64,000 nt of DNA. Origin: Streptomyces sp. NBC_01294 (GTDB lineage: Bacteria > Actinomycetota > Actinomycetes > Streptomycetales > Streptomycetaceae). The translations under genes and the position numbers were made by a program. The stretch covers positions 6,849,501-6,913,500 of the forward strand of contig NZ_CP108423.1 in NCBI RefSeq assembly GCF_035917235.1, in the 5' to 3' direction. Below the pieces are notes generated by a model that saw only the letters and a list, made by a program, of their open reading frames with translations, was not told the origin of the DNA and ran no database searches. Positions 42,064-50,189 of the stretch are shown here, piece by piece; positions within the stretch are counted from its first letter, which is position 1, and every line of letters starts with the position of its first letter.

Positions 42064-43437
42064 GGGACTGTAAAAGAAACGGTGTAACTCCGATCATGGA
42101 GGATTGCACCTGTGACCAGCGAGAACATAGCCACGCCGTCTGAGGCGGAGGCCGCGTCGGCGGGCGTGGATGACCGGTTCCTGAACGAGCTCGTGGCCCG
42201 GGCTCAGGCCGAGGGCCTGCAGCTGACCGGTGAGGGCGGGCTGCTCCAGCAGCTGACGAAGCGGCTGCTGGAGTCCGCTCTCGAGGGCGAGATGACAGAT
42301 CATCTCGGCTATGACCGGCACGATCCGGCCGGGAAGAACGGCGGCAACTCGAGGAACGGAAAACGCTCCAAGACAGTCGTCACGGACGTAGGGCCGGTCG
42401 AGATCGACGTGCCGCGGGACCGCGAGGGAGCGTTCGAGCCGCAGATCGTCAAGAAGCGTCAGCGCCGGCTGTCCGGCGTCGACGAGATGGTCCTGTCGCT
42501 CTCCGCGAAGGGCCTCACCCACGGCGAGATCTCCGCCCACCTGGCCGAGGTCTACGGAGCCGAGGTCTCCAAGCAGACCATCTCCACGATCACCGATTCG
42601 GTGATGGAGGGCATGGCCGAATGGCAGGCCCGCCCGCTCGACCGTGTCTATCCGGTCGTGTTCATCGACTGCATCAACGTGAAGATCCGCGACGGCCAGG
42701 TCGCCAACCGCCCCATCTATATGGCGTTGGCGGTCACGGCCGAAGGCCACCGCGACATCCTCGGCCTGTGGGCCGGCGGTGAGGGAGGCGAAGGCGCCAA
42801 GCACTGGCTCCGGGTCCTGACCGAGCTGAAGAACCGGGGCGTCGAGGACGTCCTCATGCTGGTCTGCGACGGGTTGAAGGGCCTGCCCGACGCGGTCGGC
42901 GAGGTCTGGCCCCAGACCGTCGTCCAGACCTGCGTCGTTCACCTGCTGCGAGCGTCGTTCCGCTATGCCGGCCGCCAGGACTGGGACAAGATCGCTAAAG
43001 CCCTCAAGCCTGTCTACACCGCTCCGACCGAAGACGCTGCCACCAGCCGGTTCCTCGAGTTCTGCGAGGAATGGGGCGGCAAATACCCGGCGATCGTGCG
43101 GTTGTGGGAGAACGCCTGGGCCGAATTCGTCCCGTTCCTGCAGTTCGACGCCGAGATCCGCCGGATCGTCTGCACCACGAACGCGATCGAGTCCGTCAAC
43201 GCGAGGATCCGCCGGGCCGTCCGTGCCCGCGGCCACTTCCCCTCGGAGAACGCGGCCATGAAGTGCGTCTACCTCGCGGTGATGTCACTGGACCCGACCG
43301 GCGCCGGCCGCAAACGCTGGACCACCCGCTGGAAGCGGGCCCTCCAAGCCTTCGACATCGCCTTCGACGGACGCCTCACCAACAACCGAATCTGAGCCTA
43401 CAAACCAACCCAGTTACACCGAAAACTTTACAGACCC
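42064..43437 (+). mobile_element. IS256-family insertion sequence
   Basis: About 1.37 kb with ~26-bp imperfect inverted repeats: GGGACTGTAAAAGAAACGGT at the left, GGGTCTGTAAAGTTTTCGGT inverted at the right. The 8 bases flanking each end do not match, so there is no target duplication, which suggests a later deletion or recombination at one end. Confidence 0.85.
42112..43395 (+). CDS. IS256-family (mutator-type) transposase
   Basis: An intact 427-residue transposase. 'LTKRLLESALEGEMTDHLGY' is the N-terminal signature. 'YPVVFIDCINVKIRDGQVAN' holds the first Asp, 'DVLMLVCDGLKGLPDAVGEV' the second, 'QTCVVHLLRASFRYA' is the C-x2-H region, and 'CTTNAIESVNARIRRAVRAR' carries the Glu. A GTG start follows GGAGG. 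The gene fills the element between its inverted repeats and appears functional. It stands immediately downstream of LAL regulator 2 and truncates an IS110-like fragment on its right. Confidence 0.93.
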   Translation: MTSENIATPSEAEAASAGVDDRFLNELVARAQAEGLQLTGEGGLLQQLTKRLLESALEGEMTDHLGYDRHDPAGKNGGNSRNGKRSKTVVTDVGPVEIDVPRDREGAFEPQIVKKRQRRLSGVDEMVLSLSAKGLTHGEISAHLAEVYGAEVSKQTISTITDSVMEGMAEWQARPLDRVYPVVFIDCINVKIRDGQVANRPIYMALAVTAEGHRDILGLWAGGEGGEGAKHWLRVLTELKNRGVEDVLMLVCDGLKGLPDAVGEVWPQTVVQTCVVHLLRASFRYAGRQDWDKIAKALKPVYTAPTEDAATSRFLEFCEEWGGKYPAIVRLWENAWAEFVPFLQFDAEIRRIVCTTNAIESVNARIRRAVRARGHFPSENAAMKCVYLAVMSLDPTGAGRKRWTTRWKRALQAFDIAFDGRLTNNRI

Positions 43438-43560
43438 TCTCTGGACATGCGGACGAGGGCAATGCGGTAGAGGGCTGAGTTGGCTCCGCGATTACCGCTG
43501 CGCGGGACGGCAACCAAGGCCCAGATCCGCGCCTTGGTTGCCGGGAAGGAGGCCGGCTGC
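43438..43560 (-). pseudogene. IS110-like transposase C-terminal fragment
   Basis: The minus strand just outside IS256 reads 'ALVAVPRSGNRGANSALYRI' and then 'ALVRMSR', typical of the C-terminal part of IS110/IS1111 transposases, before running into the IS256 end. To its right, a plus-strand frame at 43620-43775 ('VALGIASQTSGVWSMPVTLP', 'RTRISGLARLRAAQGRPLEG') looks like the tail of another lost gene. Neither is complete. Confidence 0.4.
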
Positions 43561-43988
43561 ACCGACGTACTCACCGTGGCCGGGCTCCCTGTCCCGGCCA
43601 CGGCACGGGACTCGCCGAGGTGATGGTCGCGCTCGGCATCGCCTCCCAGACCAGCGGTGTGTGGTCCATGCCCGTCACGCTCCCGACCCCCGAAGACGAA
43701 CTGCCACTTGCTCGCACGCGGATCTCCGGTCTGGCCCGCCTGCGGGCAGCACAGGGCCGCCCGCTCGAAGGCTGACGAGCGACCCAGTCGCTGGGTTGTA
43801 TGCAGCAGGCGTACAGGCGCATGTGCGCCCTCGTGCATCGCGGGCCTCCGCTTCTGCAGTGGAGAACCCAGGCCTTGAGGAGGCTGCTGTGGCAAGGATC
43901 GTGGAGGGGAAACACCGGTCGCCGATCGGGGACGACGGGCACCAGCCGATTCGGCCCGTACCGCCGCCCCCTCCGCCCCCTTTGCTTC

Positions 43989-44562
43989 CACCCCTCCGCC
44001 TGCCTGGTCATCGAAGGGAAGGTGGTCGCCTTCGCCGAGGAGGAGCGCTTCTCCCGCCGCAAGCACCACAAGGACTCCCGCTCCTGCGCGGTGGCCGCGG
44101 CCTACTGCCTGTCCGAGGCCGGCATCACCCTGGCCGACGTTGACGAGATCGCCATCGCATTCAACCCGGCCTGGCCTACGCCGAGCAACATCTGCACGGA
44201 CGCCGAGCTGATCGCCGAACTCCTCGCCCCCGCCCTGTTCGGCCACCACCGGCCCCGGCAGGTCACCGTGGTCGAGCACCACCTCGCGCACGCTGCCTCC
44301 GCCTTCCACCCCAGCGGCTTCGACGAGGCCGCCGTCCTGGTGGTCGACGGCTCCGGCGACGGCGTCTCCGCCACCCTCGCCCACGGTACCGCCGACGGAC
44401 TGAAGGTCCTGCGCCAGTTCCCGTTCAGCCAGTCGCTGGGCTGGTTCTACGAGACCGTCGCCGAACACCTCGGACTCGGCAACTGGACCAGCTCCGGCAA
44501 GCTCATGGGCCTGGCCGACTACGGCAACCCCGACCGCTACACCCTCGACTTCCTCACCGCCC
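43989..44562 (+). pseudogene. Carbamoyltransferase (NodU/CmcH family), truncated at both ends
   Basis: The frame reads 'HPSACLVIEGKVVAFAEEER', then 'FSRRKHHKDSRSCAVAAAYC', 'VVEHHLAHAASAFHPSGFDE' with the metal-binding His pair, and 'AAVLVVDGSGDGVSATLAHG', ending near 'SSGKLMGLADYGNPDRYTLD'. These are the N-terminal Kae1-like half of O-carbamoyltransferases found in antibiotic and nodulation-factor pathways. The first ~10 residues and the whole C-terminal YrdC-like domain are missing, so it is inactive. It is probably a relic of a biosynthetic cluster that once lay here. Confidence 0.75.
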
Positions 44563-44563
44563 G

Positions 44564-44701
44564 CGCTGGCGGCTCGTCGAGAAGGAGCTGAGCGACGTCA
44601 TCGTGACGGCCGCAGTGGCACTTGCCACCATCAGCCCGGACCCGGAGAAGGCGCTCGCCGGCCGTGTCCAGGGCCTGCTGGCGCGCCTCAGCCTCGACTG
44701 A
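44564..44701 (+). pseudogene. C-terminal fragment of a MazG-like protein
   Basis: In a frame different from the carbamoyltransferase remnant, the last 45 codons read 'LVEKELSDVIVTAAVALATI', then 'SPDPEKALAGRVQGLLARLS'. This resembles the end of actinobacterial MazG-like nucleotide pyrophosphohydrolases. The catalytic EExxE region is missing. The two remnants abut, showing a deletion junction at about 44563. A strong terminator follows. Confidence 0.5.
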
Positions 44702-44716
44702 CCCGGGCCGGCCGCC

Positions 44717-44756
44717 ACGCAGAAGGGCCCGCACGGACGTGCGGGCCCTTCTGCGT
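44717..44756. terminator. Strong symmetric terminator
   Basis: Perfect 18-bp stem ACGCAGAAGGGCCCGCAC with its inverse complement and a 4-base loop. It follows the MazG remnant on the plus strand and also lies ~150 bases beyond the uppP stop on the minus strand, so it can protect in both directions. Confidence 0.85.
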
Positions 44757-44908
44757 CATCCCCTACTTTGCGGACGCACACGTCCTAGTGGGGTGTATCC
44801 CGCCTCCCCGGTGGAAGATGAGTGGGAGACAAGTGGGAGATGATCATGGCGTGGTGCTGCAATCAGGCGCTAGGAAATGCTAGATAGCGCTACCTGTGTG
44901 GCCCGGTT

Positions 44909-45787
44909 TCAGCCGCCGGATTCACCCGCGTGCGGGCTCAGCACACCGGCTCCCACCAGCACGAACAGCAGGATGCCGAGCAGGATCCGGTAGATCACGA
45001 AGGGCATGAAGCTCTTCGTCGAGATGAACTTCATGAACCACGCGATCACGGCGTAGCCCACGAAGAAGGCGATGACCGTCGCGAAGACCGTCGGACCCCA
45101 GGAGATGTGACCCGGGTTCTCGACCACGTCCTTGATCTCGAACGCGCCCGAGGCCAGTACGGCCGGGATGGCGAGGAGGAAGGAGTAGCGCGCCGCGGCC
45201 TCGCGGGTGAAGCCCAGCAGCAGACCGCCGGAGATCGTCGCGCCGGAGCGGGAGACGCCCGGGATCAGGGCCATCGCCTGGCAGAGACCGAAGACCAGAC
45301 CGTCCTTGACGCCCAGCTGCTGGAGCGTCTTGCGCTCGCGGATCGCCCGGTGCCGGCCGCCCTCCTCGTCGCGCGCGGCCAGCCGGTCGGCGATGCCCAG
45401 CACGATGCCCATCACGATGAGGGTGGTGGCCGTCAGCCGCAGGTCGCGGGCCGGGCCCACGATCGCGTCCTTGAAGACGAGGCCGAGCACACCGATCGGG
45501 ATCGATCCGACGATCACCAGCCAGCCCATCTTCGCGTCCTGCTCGGAGCGGAGGGCCTTCGTGTACAGGGACCGGAACCAGGTGGAGACGATCCGTGCGA
45601 TGTCCTTGCGGAAGTAGATCAGCACGGCGGCCTCGGTGCCGATCTGGGTGATGGCGGTGAAGGCCGCTCCCGGGTCGTGCCAGCCGGCGAACGCCGCGGT
45701 CAGCCGCAGGTGGGCGCTGGAGGAGATCGGGAGGAACTCCGTAAGCCCCTGGACGAGACCGAGGATTAGGGATTCGAACCAGCTCAT
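44909..45787 (-). CDS. uppP: Undecaprenyl-diphosphate phosphatase
   Basis: A 292-residue polytopic membrane enzyme that dephosphorylates undecaprenyl diphosphate to recycle the cell-wall lipid carrier and gives bacitracin tolerance. The family motifs are intact: 'LVQGLTEFLPISSSAHLRL' (residues ~10-28) and 'MALIPGVSRSGATISGGLL'. The last ~45 residues are present twice in the window: here, and at 16785 with small differences ('VLVGAGVLSPHAGESGG' against 'VLIGTDVLSPHAGESGS'). The 59 identical bases inside the gene mark the island border, so the present 3' end was probably brought in by the island. Confidence 0.93.
   Translation of the reverse strand: MSWFESLILGLVQGLTEFLPISSSAHLRLTAAFAGWHDPGAAFTAITQIGTEAAVLIYFRKDIARIVSTWFRSLYTKALRSEQDAKMGWLVIVGSIPIGVLGLVFKDAIVGPARDLRLTATTLIVMGIVLGIADRLAARDEEGGRHRAIRERKTLQQLGVKDGLVFGLCQAMALIPGVSRSGATISGGLLLGFTREAAARYSFLLAIPAVLASGAFEIKDVVENPGHISWGPTVFATVIAFFVGYAVIAWFMKFISTKSFMPFVIYRILLGILLFVLVGAGVLSPHAGESGG
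44982..45040. other. Right attachment-site repeat (attR-like) of the island
   Basis: Fifty-nine bases identical to 16858-16916, lying within the uppP coding sequence ~70 bases before its stop codon. Confidence 0.8.
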
Positions 45788-45835
45788 GTCGGGGTGCGCT
45801 CGTCCTTGTGATCGTCGGGCAGTTCGCGTCCGATG

Positions 45836-46564
45836 CTAGGGCCCGTGCGAAGCGCCGCTGACCACAGGGGGGTGCTGGGGCGTCAGTTCGTACGTCGACG
45901 CACGGGTTCGAGCGGGTGCCAGACGGTGCCGCTTGCGCCAGGCGACGACTCCGGCGGCCGCCACGGAGACGACGATGAAGCCGAACGAGACGAGGAAGGC
46001 GGGCGATCCGGGGGAGGACGCGTTCGCTCCCGCGATCACGTACGCCGTCGTGTTCGGGACGACGCCGATCGCCGTGGCGAGGAGGAAGGGGCCCCAGCCG
46101 CAACGGGAGACCGCCGCGCCGTAGTTGGCCACCACGAAGGGCACGCCGGGGAAGAGCCGGACGGCGAGCATCGAGCGGAAGCCGTGCCGGCTGAGCTGGC
46201 CGTCGGCCGCCTCGAGCCAGCGCCCGCGCAGGAACGGACGCAAAGCGTCCTGGCCCATGATCCGCCCGAGGCCGAAGGCGATGGCGGCGCCGAGGACGGT
46301 GCCGCCGACCGCCGCGACGAGGCCGAACTGGGTGCCGAAGACGGCGCCCGCGGCCAGGTTGAGCAGGGGGCGCGGTACGAAGGCCGCCGAGCACACTCCG
46401 TACGCGGCTGCGAACAGCAGGACCGCCGTGCCCACCGGGAGGCCCGGGGGCCAGCCCTCCGAGAGGATGCGCTGGGGCTCGTACAGCAGCACGCACACGC
46501 CCGCCGCCGCGAGCAGCACGACGAGCAGCGACAGCCGGGTCCACGGCGCGAGGAGGAGGGACAT
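45836..46564 (-). CDS. VTT/SNARE-associated (TVP38/TMEM64) membrane protein
   Basis: A 242-residue membrane protein. The hallmark VTT region reads 'FVPRPLLNLAAGAVFGTQFG', followed by 'LGAAIAFGLGRIMGQDALRP' and 'MLAVRLFPGVPFVVANYGAA', the reentrant-loop motif with Arg and Pro. These proteins are scramblases or transporters of polyprenyl phosphates and other lipids (DedA superfamily). It lies 48 bases upstream of uppP on the same strand, so co-transcription is likely; this fits a joint role in undecaprenyl phosphate recycling. That link is inferred from known DedA functions. Confidence 0.85.
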   Translation of the reverse strand: MSLLLAPWTRLSLLVVLLAAAGVCVLLYEPQRILSEGWPPGLPVGTAVLLFAAAYGVCSAAFVPRPLLNLAAGAVFGTQFGLVAAVGGTVLGAAIAFGLGRIMGQDALRPFLRGRWLEAADGQLSRHGFRSMLAVRLFPGVPFVVANYGAAVSRCGWGPFLLATAIGVVPNTTAYVIAGANASSPGSPAFLVSFGFIVVSVAAAGVVAWRKRHRLAPARTRASTYELTPQHPPVVSGASHGP

Positions 46565-46613
46565 CCCGGGAGACTAGCCGACCTATGCGGCGTCGCGCCG
46601 TAATCTGGACCTC

Positions 46614-47351
46614 ATGCTGCCGAACGACCGGCGCCCCCCGAGGGTTCCGGAGAGCGCCCTCGCGGACACCCTGCTGGAGCGGCTGACCGGGACGTACGCG
46701 GCGGCCGCCGACCCCGTGCGGGCCCGGGCCATGGCCGCGTACATGAAGGACGTCGCACCCTTCCTCGGTATCCCCACCCCGCTGCGCCGGGACCTGTCCA
46801 AGAACGTGACCAAGGACACTCCCAAGCCGTCGGAGGCGGACTGCGCGGCGCTCGCGCTCCGCTGCTGGGGGCTCCCGGAGCGTGAGTACCAGTACTTCGC
46901 GGTGGACTACCTGCGCCGCCACGTCTCCCGGTGCTCCTCCGGCTTCCTGCCGGTGGCCCGGCACCTGATCGTCACCGTCCCCTGGTGGGACACCGTCGAC
47001 CTGCTGGCCGCGCACACGGTCGGCTCGCTGGTGGCCGCCGACCCGCGGGCGGCGCAGGTGATGGACGGGTGGATCGAGGACGAGGACCTCTGGCTCGCCC
47101 GCACCGCCCTGCTCCACCAGCTGCGCTACAAGGAGGCCACCGACGCCGGGCGCCTCTTCGCCTACTGCCGCCGGCAGGCCGCCCACCCGGACTTCTTCCT
47201 GCGCAAGGCCATCGGCTGGGCCCTGCGGGAGTACGCGAAGACGGACCCGGACGCGGTCCGCGCCTTCGTCGAGGCCGAGCGCGGCTCCCTGTCGCCGCTG
47301 TCCGTGCGCGAGGCGCTCAAGAACCTCGCCCCCGTGCCCGGGCGGGACTGA
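46614..47351 (+). CDS. AlkD-like DNA alkylation repair protein
   Basis: A 245-residue HEAT-like helical protein of the AlkD family of DNA glycosylases that remove alkylated purines. Landmarks are 'YMKDVAPFLGIPTPLRRDLS', 'VDYLRRHVSRC', 'VPWWDTVDLLAAHTVG' containing the Trp/Asp that face the lesion, 'RTALLHQLRYKEATDAGRLF' and 'DFFLRKAIGWALREYAKTDP'. These match AlkD, including the R-x-A-x-x-x-Q/H-x-x-Y helix. It is divergent from the VTT gene across 50 bases and stands alone. Confidence 0.87.
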   Translation: MLPNDRRPPRVPESALADTLLERLTGTYAAAADPVRARAMAAYMKDVAPFLGIPTPLRRDLSKNVTKDTPKPSEADCAALALRCWGLPEREYQYFAVDYLRRHVSRCSSGFLPVARHLIVTVPWWDTVDLLAAHTVGSLVAADPRAAQVMDGWIEDEDLWLARTALLHQLRYKEATDAGRLFAYCRRQAAHPDFFLRKAIGWALREYAKTDPDAVRAFVEAERGSLSPLSVREALKNLAPVPGRD

Positions 47352-47461
47352 CGGGCGCTCGGCCGCACGGCCTACATCCGGATCGCCGCGTCGCGTCGGT
47401 CGCCCTAGGTTTCGGTGAAGGTGTGGGATTTCGCCCGCTTTTCGCCGAAAGGTCTGCCCGT

Positions 47462-48589
47462 ATGCGTCGCATGCGTCGCCGTTGGTTCACCGCCGCCCTG
47501 TGTGCACTCGCGCTGTGCGCACCCGGGTCACTCACGCCGGCCTCGGCCGCCGAGGATCCCGGAAAGGCCGGCCAGGCCCGCTTGCGGGTCCTGACGCGTA
47601 ACCTCTATCTGGGTGGCGACCTCGCACCCGTCCTCGCCGCGACCAGTCCGCAGGCGCTCGTCGCCGCCGTGACCGCCGTGTACGCGAACGTCCAGGCCAC
47701 CAACTTCCCCGAGCGCGCCGGGGCGCTCGCCGACGAGATCGCCAAGAGCGGCCCCCACCTCGTGGGCCTGCAGGAAGCCGTCCTGTGGCGCAGCCAGACC
47801 CCCGCCGGACCGGGCAGCGCCACCCACGTCGAGTACGACTTCCTGCAGATCCTGCTCGACGCGCTCGCCGCCCGCGGCAAGCACTACGCGGCCGTGGCCA
47901 GCGTCGTCGTCGGCAGCGACTTCGAGGCCCCGCGCTCCACGCCGAGCGGCCTGCAGGACATCCGCCTCACCGACCGCGACGTGCTCCTGGCCCGTACCGA
48001 CCTGCCCGCGGGCGTCTTCTCCGTGGCCAACGCGCAGGCCGCCACCTTCCAGAGCCACCTGCCCATCTGCCGCCCGGTCCTCGGCTGCCCGCCCAATCCG
48101 CCTCTCCAGGTCCGACGCGGCTGGGTCGCCGCCGACGCCACCCTGCGCGGCCACACCGCCCGGGTGGTGACCACCCACCTGGAGCCCGCCTCGCCCACCG
48201 TCCAGGAGGCACAGGCCGACGAACTGCTCGCCGGCCCGCTGAACACCACACTGCCCACCGTGCTCCTCGGCGACCTCAACTCCGCGGCCGGCGGCGTCGG
48301 CGCAACACCGGGCACCGCCACCCAGAGCCACAACAAGCTCCTGGCCGCGGGCTTCACGGACGGCTGGAGCCGCACCCGCCCCCGCAACCCCGGCTTCACC
48401 TGCTGCCAGGCCCCGGACCTGCGCAACCTCACCTCCAGCCTCAGCCAGCGCATCGACTACGTGCTCCACCGCGGCAAGATCACCGCAGTGGCGACCGACC
48501 GACTGGGCGAGTCCCGGGCCGACCGCACCCCGTCGGGCCTGTGGCCCTCCGACCACGCGGGTGTCAGGAGCGTGCTGCGACTGCGGTGA
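47462..48589 (+). CDS. Secreted endonuclease/exonuclease/phosphatase-family protein
   Basis: A 375-residue secreted EEP-fold enzyme. The N-terminus is a signal peptide ('WFTAALCALALCAPGSLTPA', then Ala-rich cleavage). The domain begins with 'LRVLTRNLYLGGDLAPVL' and includes 'LVGLQEAVLW' with the metal-binding Glu, 'RVVTTHLEP', 'TVLLGDLNSA', 'QRIDYVLHRG' and the final catalytic His in 'PSDHAGVRSVL'. Substrates of secreted members include nucleic acids, sphingomyelin and phosphoinositides. The ATG at 47462 gives the signal peptide directly; the longer upstream frame runs through alkD. Confidence 0.85.
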   Translation: MRRMRRRWFTAALCALALCAPGSLTPASAAEDPGKAGQARLRVLTRNLYLGGDLAPVLAATSPQALVAAVTAVYANVQATNFPERAGALADEIAKSGPHLVGLQEAVLWRSQTPAGPGSATHVEYDFLQILLDALAARGKHYAAVASVVVGSDFEAPRSTPSGLQDIRLTDRDVLLARTDLPAGVFSVANAQAATFQSHLPICRPVLGCPPNPPLQVRRGWVAADATLRGHTARVVTTHLEPASPTVQEAQADELLAGPLNTTLPTVLLGDLNSAAGGVGATPGTATQSHNKLLAAGFTDGWSRTRPRNPGFTCCQAPDLRNLTSSLSQRIDYVLHRGKITAVATDRLGESRADRTPSGLWPSDHAGVRSVLRLR

Positions 48590-48694
48590 GCGGCGAACCG
48601 GGCCCCGTGACCTGACGGTTCGGGCGCCCGAGGCATCGGCACGCCCGCGGAAAACCATTCGACGGTCCGGGACCGGTTCGGCAGGATCAGGGGC

Positions 48695-48805
48695 ATGTCC
48701 CGGTTCGCCTTCCCCGCAGCGCCGTCCGCAGTCGCGGACGCGCCGAAGGCTGCCGTGTTCGCAGAAGCACCCCTCTTCGCCGCATTCGACGGCGCACGAA
48801 GCTGA
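48695..48805 (+). CDS. Possible 36-residue leader ORF upstream of tuf3
   Basis: An ATG preceded by CAGGGG opens a frame reading 'MSRFAFPAAPSAVADAPKAA', then 'VFAEAPLFAAFDGARS' and stop, 90 bases before the tuf3 start. GC bias at third positions is present but not decisive. If translated it could be a leader peptide that tunes tuf3 expression, or simply a small Ala-rich protein. No family recognised. The remaining part of 48590-48895 should carry the tuf3 promoter. Confidence 0.35.
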   Translation: MSRFAFPAAPSAVADAPKAAVFAEAPLFAAFDGARS

Positions 48806-48895
48806 CCCTTCCCGGATCGTCCGGCGGACCCCGCAGGGGGAGGGTCGGCTCGGTTCAGGGGTCCCGTTCCAGCTTCGAGACACGGGAAAAGAATC

Positions 48896-50077
48896 ATGGC
48901 CAAGACGGCCTTCGTGCGCACCAAGCCGCACCTCAACATCGGCACCATGGGTCACGTCGACCACGGCAAGACCACCCTCACCGCCGCCATCACCAAGGTC
49001 CTCGCCGGGCGCGGCGGCGCCTCCTTCGTGCCGTTCGACCGCATCGACCGGGCGCCCGAGGAGGCCCGGCGCGGGATCACCATCAACCTCACGCACGTCG
49101 AGTACGAGACCGACACCCGGCACTACGCCCACGTGGACATGCCCGGTCACGCGGACTACATCAAGAACATGGTCACGGGGGCCGCGCAGCTCGACGGGGC
49201 GATCCTCGTCGTCTCCGCGCTCGACGGGGTCATGCCACAAACCGCCGAGCACGTGCTGCTCGCCCGGCAGGTCGGCGTCGACCACATCGTGGTGGCGCTC
49301 AACAAGGCCGACGCCGGGGACCCCGAGCTGACCGACCTGGTCGAGCTGGAGGTCCGCGAGCTGCTCACCGCGCACGGATACGGCGGTGACGGCGCGCCGG
49401 TCGTCCGCGTCTCCGGGCTCGGGGCGCTGGAGGGCGACCCGCGGTGGACCGGGGCGATCGAGGCGCTGCTGGACGCGGTGGACACGTACGTGCCGACGCC
49501 GGTGCGGTACACGGACGCGCCGTTCCTGCTGCCGGTGGAGAACGTACTGACCATCACCGGCCGCGGGACCGTCGTGACCGGCGCCGTCGAGCGCGGCAGC
49601 GTACGCCTCGGCGACCGCGTCGCGATCCTGGGCGCCGACGGCGAGCCGGCCGAGACGGTCGTCACCGGCCTGGAGACCTTCGGCAAGCCGATGGAGTCCG
49701 CCGAGGCCGGGGACAACGTCGCACTGCTGCTGCGCGGGGTGCCGCGCGACGGCGTGCGCCGCGGGCACGTGGTGGCCGCTCCCGGCAGCGTGACGCCGAA
49801 GCGGCGCTTCCGGGCGCAGGTGTACGTGCTCTCCGGGCGCGAGGGCGGCCGTACGACGCCGGTCGCCACCGGCTACCGCCCGCAGTTCTACATCCGCACC
49901 GCCGACGTGGTCGGGGACGTGGACCTGGGGGAGGCCGGCGCGGCCCGGCCGGGCGAGACGGTCACGATGACCGTCGAGCTCGGGCGGGACGTCCCGCTGG
50001 AGTCCGGCCTCGGTTTCGCGATCCGCGAGGGCGGGCGGACCGTCGGCGCCGGGACGGTGACGGCCGTACTCGGGTGA
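48896..50077 (+). CDS. tuf3: Elongation factor Tu, divergent type (EF-Tu3)
   Basis: A 393-residue EF-Tu that delivers aminoacyl-tRNA to the ribosome with GTP. G1 is '[13 protein letters not shown]', G2 lies in '[14 protein letters not shown]', G3 is '[14 protein letters not shown]', G4 '[10 protein letters not shown]', and domains 2 and 3 follow. It departs from the housekeeping form: DMPGH for DCPGH, NKAD for NKCD, '[11 protein letters not shown]' for the usual ISIAHVEYQT. These features, plus the nearby ung and a stand-alone location away from ribosomal genes, fit the tuf3 gene known in S. coelicolor and S. ramocissimus. EF-Tu3 is poorly expressed in those strains and can affect elfamycin response. 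Confidence 0.9.
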   Translation: MAKTAFVRTKPHLNIGTMGHVDHGKTTLTAAITKVLAGRGGASFVPFDRIDRAPEEARRGITINLTHVEYETDTRHYAHVDMPGHADYIKNMVTGAAQLDGAILVVSALDGVMPQTAEHVLLARQVGVDHIVVALNKADAGDPELTDLVELEVRELLTAHGYGGDGAPVVRVSGLGALEGDPRWTGAIEALLDAVDTYVPTPVRYTDAPFLLPVENVLTITGRGTVVTGAVERGSVRLGDRVAILGADGEPAETVVTGLETFGKPMESAEAGDNVALLLRGVPRDGVRRGHVVAAPGSVTPKRRFRAQVYVLSGREGGRTTPVATGYRPQFYIRTADVVGDVDLGEAGAARPGETVTMTVELGRDVPLESGLGFAIREGGRTVGAGTVTAVLG

Positions 50078-50115
50078 CCCGGGTCTGACCCGGACCGAAT
50101 CCGACCCGGACCCCT

Positions 50116-50160
50116 CTGTGGTGACGGCGGAGCTGCTGCGTCAGACTGCCGTCACCACAG
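50116..50160 (+). terminator. Terminator of tuf3
   Basis: Perfect 13-bp inverted repeat CTGTGGTGACGGC/GCCGTCACCACAG with a 19-base loop, 39 bases beyond the stop codon. It overlaps the far-upstream GTG of the next frame, arguing against that start. Confidence 0.75.
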
Positions 50161-50189
50161 GCATGCGCGGGACAGAGGGGTGGACGGCG

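Noticed and set aside
43989..44562. Functional carbamoyltransferase of a biosynthetic cluster
   Set aside because: The C-terminal domain is absent and no biosynthetic genes accompany it.
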